The position numbers and the translations under genes are program-made. The notes beneath the pieces are model-generated. The model had not been told where the DNA came from. It searched no databases and saw only the letters and a list, made by a program, of their open reading frames with translations. DNA of 38,226 nucleotides from an uncultured Ectothiorhodospiraceae bacterium (GTDB lineage: Bacteria > Pseudomonadota > Gammaproteobacteria > UBA6429 > Thiohalophilaceae), in the NCBI GenBank assembly GCA_947260005.1, contig CAMYOL010000050.1, positions 1-38,226 of the forward strand, read 5' to 3'. Of the stretch, positions 8,085 to 16,306 are shown piece after piece. Numbering within the stretch: the first letter of the stretch is position 1; every line of letters begins with the position of its first letter.

Positions 8085-8621
8085 ATGGCACTGATTAATC
8101 GTTTTTCCCGCCTGTTCAAAGCCGATTTGCATGCGGTAATGGATCGCATAGAAGAACCCACGCTATTACTCAAACAGGCGGTACGTGAAATGGAAGAAGA
8201 CGTCACCGAGGATGAAAAAAATCTGAAACTTATTCGTTTTGAACAAGAACAGGTACCTGTATTACAAACTGAAGTCGAAGCGTCATTAAAAGAACTCCAA
8301 CTTGAGATCGATTTATGCCTTGATTCAAAAAATGAAAAACTGGCCCGTTCTGTCATTAAACGTAAATTAGAGCTGCAACAACGAGCCAAACGAATTAAAC
8401 AAAAATCCGATGGTCTGACGGCTGAATTGGAAGCAATAACAAAGCGGTTAGAGTCAAATCGCAGTCGTTTAATTGCCATGCAGCAAAAGCTTGATATTTT
8501 AGAAGAGGATCAAGCTAATCGAACTAACCATTCTTGCGTTTATGATAGCGAAATAACAATCTCAGAAGATGACATTGAAGTTGCGTTACTAAGAGAAAAA
8601 CAGGCGAGGAGCAGATCATGA
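8085..8621 (+). CDS. PspA/IM30 family protein
   Basis: 178 residues, shorter than E. coli PspA (about 222). Start at ATG 8085, with AAGGAG eight bases upstream. The N-terminus MALINRFSRLFKADLHAVMDR and the following EEPTLLLKQAVREME match the PspA/Vipp1 fold: an amphipathic membrane-binding helix followed by a long antiparallel coiled coil, here about residues 25-145. The C-terminal 30 residues are acidic. PspA proteins are ESCRT-III relatives that coat and stabilise stressed inner membranes. No pspF, pspB or pspC is nearby. Instead the gene overlaps a membrane-protein gene by four bases and is followed by a VWA gene, a different module from the enterobacterial psp operon. The divergent two-component pair is the probable regulator. 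Confidence 0.85.
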   Translation: MALINRFSRLFKADLHAVMDRIEEPTLLLKQAVREMEEDVTEDEKNLKLIRFEQEQVPVLQTEVEASLKELQLEIDLCLDSKNEKLARSVIKRKLELQQRAKRIKQKSDGLTAELEAITKRLESNRSRLIAMQQKLDILEEDQANRTNHSCVYDSEITISEDDIEVALLREKQARSRS

Positions 8622-9217
8622 ATAGGCCCGGTTTTGCAGAAGGAATAGTGGTCGCCATTATTATAAGCCTGGCCGTTAGCGCGATATTTACGGTGATGTC
8701 GACTTTTTTCCCAACCCGATGGCTGTTACAGATATTGATCGCCGGTGTCAGTTTTTCATATGTCTTTTATTTATTAGTAAGAAGTCGTGAAAAGGTTGGC
8801 AAATTGACGGTGGTGGCGGTATGGGGTTCTGTTGCAATTTTGAGCTGGATGTTTTCACCTTCGATTCTTGTCACTTTGTTTGTACATATCGGTTTAATTT
8901 GGTTAGTTCGGGCATTGTATTTTTACACAAGTCTGATACTCGCCTTTATTGACCTCGGTCTAATCTTATTTGCAATGGCAGTGGGAATTTGGACCTTGTT
9001 ATACACGAATAGTCTGTTTCTCAGTGTCTGGTGTTTTTTCTTATTGCAGTCGTTATTTGTACTGCTACCAGCGGATTTATCTGGAAATAGTCGAAAGCAA
9101 AAGCTATCGCGCTCTACAGTAGAGACAAATAGCAATGAATCAAAAAAGAAAGATCCCTTTGAGCAGGCACATCAAACAGCACAAGCGGCACTACGCCAAC
9201 TTGCCGCGCAACGCTAA
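8618..9217 (+). CDS. polytopic membrane protein of the PspA-VWA operon
   Basis: 199 residues, overlapping the PspA-like gene by four bases (ATGA), with AGGAG upstream. Four to five hydrophobic helices fill residues about 8-150 (IVVAIIISLAVSAIF, LLQILIAGVSFSYVFYLL, VAVWGSVAILSW, LILAFIDLGLILFAMAVGIW, SLFLSVWCFFLLQSLFVLL). A charged cytoplasmic-type tail follows, with KKKDPFEQAHQTAQAALRQL at the end. I do not recognise a named family. Position suggests an inner-membrane partner for the PspA-like protein, perhaps recruiting it to the membrane; this is inference. Confidence 0.75.
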   Translation: MNRPGFAEGIVVAIIISLAVSAIFTVMSTFFPTRWLLQILIAGVSFSYVFYLLVRSREKVGKLTVVAVWGSVAILSWMFSPSILVTLFVHIGLIWLVRALYFYTSLILAFIDLGLILFAMAVGIWTLLYTNSLFLSVWCFFLLQSLFVLLPADLSGNSRKQKLSRSTVETNSNESKKKDPFEQAHQTAQAALRQLAAQR

Positions 9218-9238
9218 TAATTAATCGGAGATTAAATC

Positions 9239-10438
9239 ATGAAATCTAAAATACTGGCATTATCGTTATTTGTTGTTACCGCCGGTGTCATCGGCTTATA
9301 TCCGATGTATCAGCAAGGTAACGCACATGTAAATATTCCTGGACAAACAACACAGGTTAGTAACAAACAGGCTAATCGGATCGATTTAGTGTTTGCCCTG
9401 GACACCACGGGTAGCATGGGCGGTATGATCGAAGCGGCCAAGGAAAAAATATGGTCCATTGCTACCAATATGGCACAAGCGAAATCAGCACCGGAAATTC
9501 GTATTGGTCTGGTTGCTTTTCGAGACCGTGGTGATGAATATGTGACGAAAATAGTTGACCTTTCCAGTGACCTTGATTCGGTATACGCAAAGTTAATGGA
9601 CTTTAGTGCAGGCGGAGGTGGCGATACACCTGAAAGCGTCAATCAAGCTTTGCATGAGGCGGTAACGAAAATGTCCTGGAGCCAGTCAAGTGGTGCCTAT
9701 AAAGTTATCTTTGTAGTGGGTGATGCGCCGGCGCAAATGAACTATCGAAATGATGTTAAATATCCGCAGTCCATTAAAATGGCAAAACAAAAAGGTATTT
9801 TAGTGAACACCATTCAATGTGGACAGGATGTCAACACCTTATCACAATGGAAACAGATGGCGTCCCTGAGTGAAGGCAAATTTTTTAATGTTGCGCAAAA
9901 TGGCAGTGCTGTGGTTATGAAAACGCCGTTCGATGAACAACTTGCCAATTTATCGAAAGATCTGGATAGCACACGTTTATATTACGGTGCTCCAGAGGTG
10001 CGTGAACAGAAGCGCAAAAAAATAGAAGCTACTGACAAAATGCACAGAGAAGCCTCAGTTGAGTCGCGTGCTCGCCGTGCAACATTTAACGGTTCAGCCA
10101 GCGGTGAAGTGAATGCAGTTGGTGAAAACGACCTGGTTGAAGATATTACTTCTGGACGAGCTGACCTTGCAACAATCGGGGTTCAAGCCTTACCTGAACC
10201 CATGCAGGCGATGTCGCCTAAAGAACAACAGAAATTACTTGTTGAAACCAAACAAAAACGCGCAGTATTAAAGAGCAATATCAGTAAACTGGCTAAGAAG
10301 CGTGATGACTACATTAAAAAGGAAATGAAAAAGAAAGGCGGAGCGAAAGGCTCGCTGGATGATCAATTAGTCGGGGCATTACGTATGCAAGCAAAAGAGA
10401 AGGGGATTGATTATGACGGTAAATCGGTAGCGTATTAA
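9239..10438 (+). CDS. exported VWA-domain protein
   Basis: 399 residues, 21 bases after the preceding gene, with CGGAG upstream. The N-terminus (MKSKILALSLFVVTAGVIGL) is a signal peptide or membrane anchor. A von Willebrand factor A domain follows (about 48-235) with a MIDAS metal site of the DxTxS form at 55-59 (DTTGS). A second MIDAS-type residue lies in GGGGDTPESV. The C-terminal 160 residues are charged and helical (KEQQKLLVETKQKRAVLKS and after), suggesting a coiled coil. It is probably a metal-dependent adhesion or assembly protein facing the periplasm. It closes the PspA/membrane protein/VWA operon, and a terminator follows at 10481. Confidence 0.88.
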   Translation: MKSKILALSLFVVTAGVIGLYPMYQQGNAHVNIPGQTTQVSNKQANRIDLVFALDTTGSMGGMIEAAKEKIWSIATNMAQAKSAPEIRIGLVAFRDRGDEYVTKIVDLSSDLDSVYAKLMDFSAGGGGDTPESVNQALHEAVTKMSWSQSSGAYKVIFVVGDAPAQMNYRNDVKYPQSIKMAKQKGILVNTIQCGQDVNTLSQWKQMASLSEGKFFNVAQNGSAVVMKTPFDEQLANLSKDLDSTRLYYGAPEVREQKRKKIEATDKMHREASVESRARRATFNGSASGEVNAVGENDLVEDITSGRADLATIGVQALPEPMQAMSPKEQQKLLVETKQKRAVLKSNISKLAKKRDDYIKKEMKKKGGAKGSLDDQLVGALRMQAKEKGIDYDGKSVAY

Positions 10439-10480
10439 AAATGAATTAATATATGACAACACACAAAATACTAAAAGAAG

Positions 10481-10509
10481 GCTTCCCTCTATCGGGGGAG
10501 CACTTTTTT
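10481..10509 (+). terminator. rho-independent terminator of the PspA-VWA operon
   Basis: GCTTCCCT pairs with GGGGGAGC (8 bp, two G-U pairs) over a CTATC loop, followed by AC and six T. It lies about 40 bases after the VWA stop. Confidence 0.85.
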
Positions 10510-10735
10510 GATCAAATTTCTATATATAAATTAAACTATTGTTGGGAATTTGGACTAATAATAACTCATTGATTAAATTAGTGAAATTTTTTCCTCAGTC
10601 TAAATATTTTTGATCCGGGGGAAGCTATTCAGCATAAATTACCTATATAATGTATTTTCTAACAAGCATGATGTGCTTCATATCCGACATAGAGGCTTAT
10701 TGCTCATCTAAAATAATTACCATGTAAGGATGCAT
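10510..10735 (+). other. intergenic region upstream of the lipoprotein gene
   Basis: AT-rich gap. A consensus -10 hexamer TATAAT is present at 10646-10651, about 85 bases before the start codon, without a convincing -35 hexamer. I see nothing else in it. Confidence 0.3.
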
Positions 10736-11284
10736 ATGATTAAGTTAAAATTAACAAAAATTATCTGCTTAATATCGGTTTTTGTTCTGCTGGTTTCTTG
10801 TGAACAAGCTGCTGATGTATCTGTTCCAGTTACCTATGATCAGAATGGAATTTATTTACAGCACCCTAAAAACTGGAAAATTACTGAAGATGCTGAGCAG
10901 GATGATGTTCGCTATATGATAGTAGAGAGTCCGGGGGATGCTATTTTCATCGTGCAGGTGTATTTAGCCGAAGATGCTGTCTCGATAAACGAGTACGCAG
11001 AATGGTTTTCCGATGAGGCAATTAAAGAAACCCCTGTCGTCGAACGAACCGTTGGAGAATTTAATGAGATTGAAGCAACCATTAATGGCGAAAAAGTAAC
11101 GGGACTAAGACAGAATTTTTCTATTAAAGTATTTAATTTAGATGTTCCGCATGTGTCTGAATATTATAGAGTTGAAAAAGGGAATAAGGTTGGATTTATT
11201 ATTTGCCAAGCTGCCCAGGATGATCTTAAAAAAGTAAAGACCGGATTTGATCTGCTAATTAACTCGTTTAAACTTGAATTCTGA
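10736..11284 (+). CDS. putative lipoprotein of unknown function
   Basis: About 182 residues. Start taken at the second ATG (10736), since AAGGA then lies five bases upstream; the ATG at 10730 overlaps that site. The N-terminus is a lipoprotein signal: a basic start, a hydrophobic core (ICLISVFVLLVSC) and a lipobox LVSC. The mature part has a GIYLQHPKNWKI stretch and a VGFIICQAAQDD stretch that recall PsbP-like or DUF1795-type small domains, which often start with 'hydrophobic ligand / W-K-I' motifs. This is only a loose resemblance. The mature protein is acidic. It stands alone, with the radical SAM gene 31 bases downstream. Confidence 0.75.
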   Translation: MIKLKLTKIICLISVFVLLVSCEQAADVSVPVTYDQNGIYLQHPKNWKITEDAEQDDVRYMIVESPGDAIFIVQVYLAEDAVSINEYAEWFSDEAIKETPVVERTVGEFNEIEATINGEKVTGLRQNFSIKVFNLDVPHVSEYYRVEKGNKVGFIICQAAQDDLKKVKTGFDLLINSFKLEF

Positions 11285-11315
11285 ATTATAAAAAAATTAG
11301 CTGGTAAATTAAGCG

Positions 11316-12380
11316 ATGGAGAAAATTATTCCGAAAGGGCGTGGTGCAGTCAGTAACCCGGATTGCCGATATCAATCGGATTCTCGCGATGAGATTGATG
11401 ATGAATGGTATTTTGATCAGAAAATTGACAAAATTAAAACCATTGTCACTCGTGATACCAGTAAATCGATCATATCTAAAAATAACTCGCCAGATGTGCC
11501 CTTTACAAATTCGCTTAATCCCTATCGTGGTTGCGAACATGGATGTATTTATTGTTTTGCACGCCCGACCCATGCCTATCTGGATTTATCTCCAGGTCTG
11601 GATTTCGAAACTAAACTAATAATCAAACCTGATGCACCTGAGTTATTAGAAAAAGCGTTACGGGCAAAAAATTATCAATGCCAGCCATTGGCATTAGGGT
11701 CGAATACTGATCCCTATCAACCGATAGAACGTCAATATAAACTGACCCGGCAGGTACTGGAGATTTTGGCTGAGTTTAAACACCCGGTTGCCATTATCAC
11801 CAAATCATCATTGATTGAACGTGATATCGATATCTTATCTGACATGGCAAAATCCAGTCTGGTAGAGGTGATGATTTCAGTTGCTACCCTGGATAAAGAG
11901 ATCGCTCGCACCATGGAACCCAGGGCCAGCAGCCCGGTTCGTCGCATCAAAACTATTGAACGTTTGACTAACGCCGATATTCCTTGCGGGGTCTTAGTGG
12001 CGCCAATGATCCCGGTGTTAACCGATCCTGAACTTGAACACATTATAAATACTTGTGCTACGGCGGGAGCGCAGAAGGCGGCTTATATTTTATTAAGATT
12101 ACCCCTGGAGGTCGCGCCACTATTTGAAGAATGGCTTCGTGCTCACTATCCATTGAAAGCGGAGCATGTTCTTACCCGAATTCGCGATACACGTGCTGGG
12201 GCCTTATATAATAGTAAGTTTGGTTCACGAATGAGAGGTGAGGGGGCTTTTGCGGCAATCATTGGCCAACGTTTTGATAAAGCCTGCAAAAATGCCCAAC
12301 TCAATACTAAAACAATGTCATTAAATTCTGCCCATTTTAGTATTCCTGATCGATTTGTCCCGCAAATGAGCCTGTTTTAA
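11316..12380 (+). CDS. PA0069-family radical SAM protein
   Basis: 354 residues. The N-terminus (KGRGAVSNPDCRYQ) and NPYRGCEHGCIYCFARP are hallmarks of the PA0069/SplB-like radical SAM group. The [4Fe-4S]-binding cysteines are Cys73, Cys77 and Cys80 in CX3CX2C. Downstream motifs such as LALGSNTDPYQPIE and SVATLDKEIARTMEPRASSP are also typical. The protein is presumably a cytoplasmic S-adenosylmethionine radical enzyme. Resemblance to spore photoproduct lyase suggests nucleic-acid or nucleotide chemistry, but no substrate is known to me. It may be co-transcribed with the lipoprotein gene (31-base gap). Confidence 0.93.
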   Translation: MEKIIPKGRGAVSNPDCRYQSDSRDEIDDEWYFDQKIDKIKTIVTRDTSKSIISKNNSPDVPFTNSLNPYRGCEHGCIYCFARPTHAYLDLSPGLDFETKLIIKPDAPELLEKALRAKNYQCQPLALGSNTDPYQPIERQYKLTRQVLEILAEFKHPVAIITKSSLIERDIDILSDMAKSSLVEVMISVATLDKEIARTMEPRASSPVRRIKTIERLTNADIPCGVLVAPMIPVLTDPELEHIINTCATAGAQKAAYILLRLPLEVAPLFEEWLRAHYPLKAEHVLTRIRDTRAGALYNSKFGSRMRGEGAFAAIIGQRFDKACKNAQLNTKTMSLNSAHFSIPDRFVPQMSLF

Positions 12381-12508
12381 ATCGGTTTAAAATATTATTT
12401 ATGATTAACCCCCAAACTTTAACAATAAACGTTACTTATTGGAGACTGGCATAGTGTATGCGTTGTCTGCTATGCAGTCAGATGTTCTCCTCCTGTTATG
12501 GGAATTAT

Positions 12509-12537
12509 GGGCGCTTATCCTTAAGCGCCCTTTTTTT
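12509..12537 (+). terminator. rho-independent terminator
   Basis: Perfect 9-bp stem GGGCGCTTA / TAAGCGCCC with a TCCT loop and seven T. It lies 128 bases after the radical SAM stop and 26 bases before the hydrolase start. The long distance from the upstream stop leaves room for a short untranslated RNA, but no promoter is obvious. Confidence 0.9.
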
Positions 12538-12562
12538 ATAGCTGATTTTTTAAAAATTACAC

Positions 12563-13276
12563 ATGAGTAATATAAAAAGCGATTCATTCCGTGTGATTTT
12601 ATTGCCGGGTATTTATGGCACGGGTCTGATGTTCACACCATTGCTTAACGCGATGCCGGATGAATATGATTGCCAGGTGATCTCTTATCCTCTTGAACAA
12701 GTGCTTTCCTACGCTGAATTGACGGCCTATGTTGCCGAACAGATCCCACAAGATAAACCGTTTGTTATATTAGCTGAATCATTTTCGGGGCCGATTGCCT
12801 TAATGTTGAGTGAGGTTTTAAGCGATAATCTCAAAGCGCTTATATTAGTTTGTACGTTCGTAACGAACCCTCATCCTTTATTAACAAAACTCTCTAGATT
12901 CTTTTTAAAAGACCACATTGTTGCCAGGCCACCGAGTCGGTTCATGGCCAGATTTATGATTGCTGGATTTGAGATGGATGATGAGCAGCTGGATCTCGCC
13001 TTTTCGATACAACGGCGAGTATCGCCGAGGGTATTTCGATATCGGCTTTATGAGGCGATGAAAGTTGATGTAAGCGATATTCTGAAACAAACAACGTTAC
13101 CGATACTACAAATGTACTCTACCCAGGATCGTGTGATTCCCCGTTCAGCACAACGCAAAATAGAAACAATACGTCCGGATATCAAACCGGTTGCGATTCC
13201 TGCACCGCACTATTTATTACAAACCAAACCAGAACAATGCGTTACTTATATAAAACCTTTTCTGGAATCGCTATAA
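12563..13276 (+). CDS. alpha/beta-fold hydrolase
   Basis: 237 residues, cytoplasmic, no signal peptide. The oxyanion strand is VILLPGIYGTG. The nucleophile elbow is AESFSG with Ser73 (small-x-Ser-x-small). The acid is probably Asp190 in YSTQDRVIP and the base His217 in IPAPHYLLQ, so the triad is complete. A short cap region (about 105-165) lies between strands 6 and 7. It is probably an esterase or acyl hydrolase; the substrate is unknown. The gene begins just past a terminator, so it needs its own promoter or read-through. Confidence 0.88.
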   Translation: MSNIKSDSFRVILLPGIYGTGLMFTPLLNAMPDEYDCQVISYPLEQVLSYAELTAYVAEQIPQDKPFVILAESFSGPIALMLSEVLSDNLKALILVCTFVTNPHPLLTKLSRFFLKDHIVARPPSRFMARFMIAGFEMDDEQLDLAFSIQRRVSPRVFRYRLYEAMKVDVSDILKQTTLPILQMYSTQDRVIPRSAQRKIETIRPDIKPVAIPAPHYLLQTKPEQCVTYIKPFLESL

Positions 13277-13366
13277 ATATTATTTAAGTTTGATTTGGTA
13301 ACGGCTCACTAGCGACAATGTTAGCTCAGGATCGTAAAAAATGTTATTTTTTAAACTGAAAAATTG

Positions 13367-14992
13367 TTAATCATAGTCTTCATTGAGGGCCTTAAGAAAG
13401 GCAACAAGATCATTTACTTCGTTGGCAGTAATATTAATTTTATTCAATTCGGGATCGGCGTTGCGCAGCTTATTTTTTTTCGCCAATACACTGCTTCTCA
13501 GGTAAAGCGTGACGGATTCTTCCAGTGTATTAAACTGTCCTGAATGCATATAGGGATCTGAATGGCCAAGATCACGCAGTACGGGTGTTTTAAATGTACC
13601 TACCGTATGAGGCAACAAAGCTTCATTAGTACAGGGAGTCACTTTTGTTTGTTCGCACATTAGATTTTTCAGCTTAGCTTGTGGCGTGGGTATATCCGGA
13701 TTGGCAAACACATTCCACATCCCTAAGTCTGTGTAGCCAGGTTTATCTATGTTAACGAGTGTACGAAAACGATCACTTGCATTTGGGTGTTTTGCTGTTG
13801 CGGGTAAATATTGATTATAGTTTTTATTACGGGAATCTAAATCGGGAATACTGAGTTTAGAAAATGTGCCAGCACCATGAGTTTCGTCATAGTTAAGTTC
13901 GGTAAGCCCGGTATTATGAAATTTAAAGTCAGAAAAATGAGGTGCGCTGTGACAACTTACACAATTGCCGCCGGTATTATTTTTATTTCCCTGCCTGAAA
14001 AATAATTTCATTCCATTAAATTCTCGTTCGCCAAATGAAAATATTTGCTTATGGTATTTAAATGTATTGATTTTAGCCGTCACGTATTGAGGTGACTTGA
14101 GTTTATTAATTTCTGTTAGTAATCGGCTTGCATATTGTTGTGTCGATTCCCCTTTAACCGGTTGGCGTGGGAGATTATTAATTTTTAGAAAATGGTCATA
14201 GGGGCTACCAATGTAGTTTCCATTATCATCCCTGGCGAAACTGAGATCATTTACATAAACTGATATCAATTTAGCCACTGCATTAAAAATTTGTTGGTCA
14301 GAGGCATTAGCAACATCCACACGATAGTTCTCAGGTAATAAAAACTCAGCAGGGATGGTTGCATCGGTTGCCGTTAATATTCGCTGATAACGGCCGCCAA
14401 ACTCTTGCCCTAAGGCATCCATTCCATCGTCTTTGCGAATAATATTTGCGATATGCTTAATTGCCTGTGCAGATTCATCCGCTAACCAGCCATAGTTTCG
14501 TCCGCTCAGGGTCGCCCGTACCAGATCTTCCATGCTGTTGAATTCACCATCAAAGTGAAATAAAACACCATGCTGACTGGCAATATTAATATTTACCAGC
14601 GACATGGAGTTACGTGGTGTGGCATGCAGACCATCTTTTCGATTGGGAATTGGGCTATTGTGAATGAAATCGGCATAAGCACGCATACCCGCTGTTTTAT
14701 CTTCAAGGTGTTCATCAACCATATGACAAACACGACAATTTATCGTTTTGCCTGCAAAAGTCCCAGGCAAAGGATCATTCATCGTTAAGGTATATTGCAA
14801 TGATGGATCGGCGCTATTCGGCTTGGCAAAATAGGCTTGCGCAAAGCGAGTTTCTAAGAACAGACGTTCGCCTACGGTGATTTCCGCAGGATCATGTTGG
14901 TCCGATTCAGGTGGTTTTTCACTTGTACAGGAGACGATCCCGAACAAACTAAAGATGCTGACCATGATCGTAAATAACGAAATAATTTTCAT
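13367..14992 (-). CDS. di-haem cytochrome c peroxidase/MauG-family lipoprotein
   Basis: 541 residues. The signal ends in a lipobox (IVSC, Cys22), so this is probably a membrane-tethered periplasmic lipoprotein. Two c-type haem sites are seen: CRVCH (86-90) and CVSCH (344-348). The second half has the family's TPVLRDLGHSDPYMHSG motif, including the Met/His region near the haem. It is longer than classical cytochrome c peroxidases (about 340 residues); the first haem lies late after an extra N-terminal stretch. It is the last gene of the Fur-boxed porin operon, starting about 18 bases after the PepSY-like gene. Peroxide reduction or a MauG-like oxidation are both possible; the sequence does not decide. 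Confidence 0.9.
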   Translation of the reverse strand: MKIISLFTIMVSIFSLFGIVSCTSEKPPESDQHDPAEITVGERLFLETRFAQAYFAKPNSADPSLQYTLTMNDPLPGTFAGKTINCRVCHMVDEHLEDKTAGMRAYADFIHNSPIPNRKDGLHATPRNSMSLVNINIASQHGVLFHFDGEFNSMEDLVRATLSGRNYGWLADESAQAIKHIANIIRKDDGMDALGQEFGGRYQRILTATDATIPAEFLLPENYRVDVANASDQQIFNAVAKLISVYVNDLSFARDDNGNYIGSPYDHFLKINNLPRQPVKGESTQQYASRLLTEINKLKSPQYVTAKINTFKYHKQIFSFGEREFNGMKLFFRQGNKNNTGGNCVSCHSAPHFSDFKFHNTGLTELNYDETHGAGTFSKLSIPDLDSRNKNYNQYLPATAKHPNASDRFRTLVNIDKPGYTDLGMWNVFANPDIPTPQAKLKNLMCEQTKVTPCTNEALLPHTVGTFKTPVLRDLGHSDPYMHSGQFNTLEESVTLYLRSSVLAKKNKLRNADPELNKINITANEVNDLVAFLKALNEDYD

Positions 14993-15009
14993 AGAAGCTA
15001 ACCTTTATA

Positions 15010-15753
15010 TTACAATTGGCGACGTCGCCGTTTAAACCAAATAGTAAAACCCGAGATAGCAAGAATAATTAATGCAATTCCCGCCAGATCGATTAAAAAT
15101 GTACCCGCCTTTGTGGCGATACGACCGCTGTGCACATCTAGTAGAACACGTTCCCAGCTAATACTATGACCCTGAGTAAAAATTTCGTCGGATAATTGGG
15201 CCGGAACGATATCCATGTCAGACCAAACAATGCCGGTGTCTTCGATGGGTTGCCATGATACCAAATCCGCATCGGCCTTAAATAAACCTTGCTCGGTTTT
15301 AATAACAATAAATTTATTCTGATGACCTAATTGAATTATATCCCCGAGTTTTTCACCGGGGGCATTGAGTTTTTCGATGATGTCTCCATCGATGGTGATT
15401 AACCATATTGTTTCAGATGTCGCGAGGGCAAAAAAATGTTCGGTGGTAGTGGCACCCCGTAAGGGATTAATACTTTGACCGATAATTTTTTTATTGAAGT
15501 AGATATCATCATTCCATTGAGAAATCCAGTGTTCATTAAGTTTGTGACCACTCAAAGATGCTGGGTGACTAATTCCATACCAGCCCAGAACCGTTGAGCT
15601 ATTGATATAGTTTTTATCAATTCCAATATCGTTCGTATGATTAAGTAGTATTCCGGTAATGGATAAGTGGATAGCGATAATCGCCACGCTCAAGCCAATG
15701 TAGCGATGAAGGGACAATAGGCTGCGAATGAAGGAAGGCTTTCTAGGTGCCAT
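15010..15753 (-). CDS. PepSY-associated membrane protein
   Basis: 247 residues. The N-terminal helix (SLHRYIGLSVAIIAIHLSITGILLNH) carries the His-Arg-Tyr and GILLNH motifs of PepSY-associated TM proteins. A C-terminal helix (LIDLAGIALIILAISGFTIWFKRRRR) has a cytoplasmic basic end. The roughly 170 residues between face the periplasm. Proteins of this type accompany ferric-reductase-like and flavin-carrying electron-transfer modules. It overlaps the FMN-binding gene by 11 bases, so the two are translationally coupled. Electron transfer from the membrane to the FMN protein or to the di-haem protein is a reasonable inference. Confidence 0.85.
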   Translation of the reverse strand: MAPRKPSFIRSLLSLHRYIGLSVAIIAIHLSITGILLNHTNDIGIDKNYINSSTVLGWYGISHPASLSGHKLNEHWISQWNDDIYFNKKIIGQSINPLRGATTTEHFFALATSETIWLITIDGDIIEKLNAPGEKLGDIIQLGHQNKFIVIKTEQGLFKADADLVSWQPIEDTGIVWSDMDIVPAQLSDEIFTQGHSISWERVLLDVHSGRIATKAGTFLIDLAGIALIILAISGFTIWFKRRRRQL

Positions 15754-16279
15754 CTTTTTTCAACACCTGCGAATGTAAATAAAGGGCGACACGCGATAAT
15801 TTAGTGACCGCATTAACCGATAAGGTGGCACCGGAAATACTGTCAATGCGTTTTGATAGCCTGTTTTCTTTTTCGAGTGTGATGTCTTTGAATTGATCGG
15901 TAAAGCCGTTGCGTTTAATTTCCCAACCACGACTTTCACGAAAGATGAGTACCTTGATGCGCTCGATTTGTCCCTGATTGATAATAAATCCAACGGTGAT
16001 GGGTTTGTCTTTGCCAATTTCTTCCAGTATCCAGACACTACGCTCATCCTGTAACCAGTAACGCGTGCGAAGACTGGCTGGTTTGTGACTCAATATCGAC
16101 TTAACGGTTTTACCCACCTCGCCGGTAAACCAGATGAATTGCGCTTTGGGGACCTTGTCAGCAAAAGTTTCAGCTAGAAAGGCATCGGGGTGTTGATAAA
16201 CACCCCGGGCCAGGCTGGCTTCCGAATTAGCCAGCGATATAAGCAAAAATAAACTTAGTAAATAGAGTCGTACCATCAT
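15743..16279 (-). CDS. exported FMN-binding domain protein (RnfG/NqrC-like)
   Basis: 178 residues with a signal peptide (MMVRLYLLSLFLLISLANSEASLA). The C-terminal part matches the FMN_bind domain. The flavinylation motif Dxx(S/T)GA(T/S) is present as DSISGAT (146-152), which predicts FMN covalently attached to Thr152 by an ApbE-type transferase in the periplasm. No apbE is in this window. It lies 27 bases after the porin gene and overlaps the next gene by 11 bases. The context of porin, FMN protein, PepSY protein and di-haem protein suggests a periplasmic redox chain under iron control. Confidence 0.88.
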   Translation of the reverse strand: MMVRLYLLSLFLLISLANSEASLARGVYQHPDAFLAETFADKVPKAQFIWFTGEVGKTVKSILSHKPASLRTRYWLQDERSVWILEEIGKDKPITVGFIINQGQIERIKVLIFRESRGWEIKRNGFTDQFKDITLEKENRLSKRIDSISGATLSVNAVTKLSRVALYLHSQVLKKDGT

Positions 16280-16306
16280 TAGCTTTTAATACTTTCTGGG
16301 TTTGGT

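Noticed and set aside
12454-12570. A 38-codon GTG-started frame with GGAG nine bases upstream, ending inside the start of the hydrolase gene
   Set aside because: It runs straight through the perfect terminator hairpin and T-run at 12509-12537, so it is very probably not a gene.
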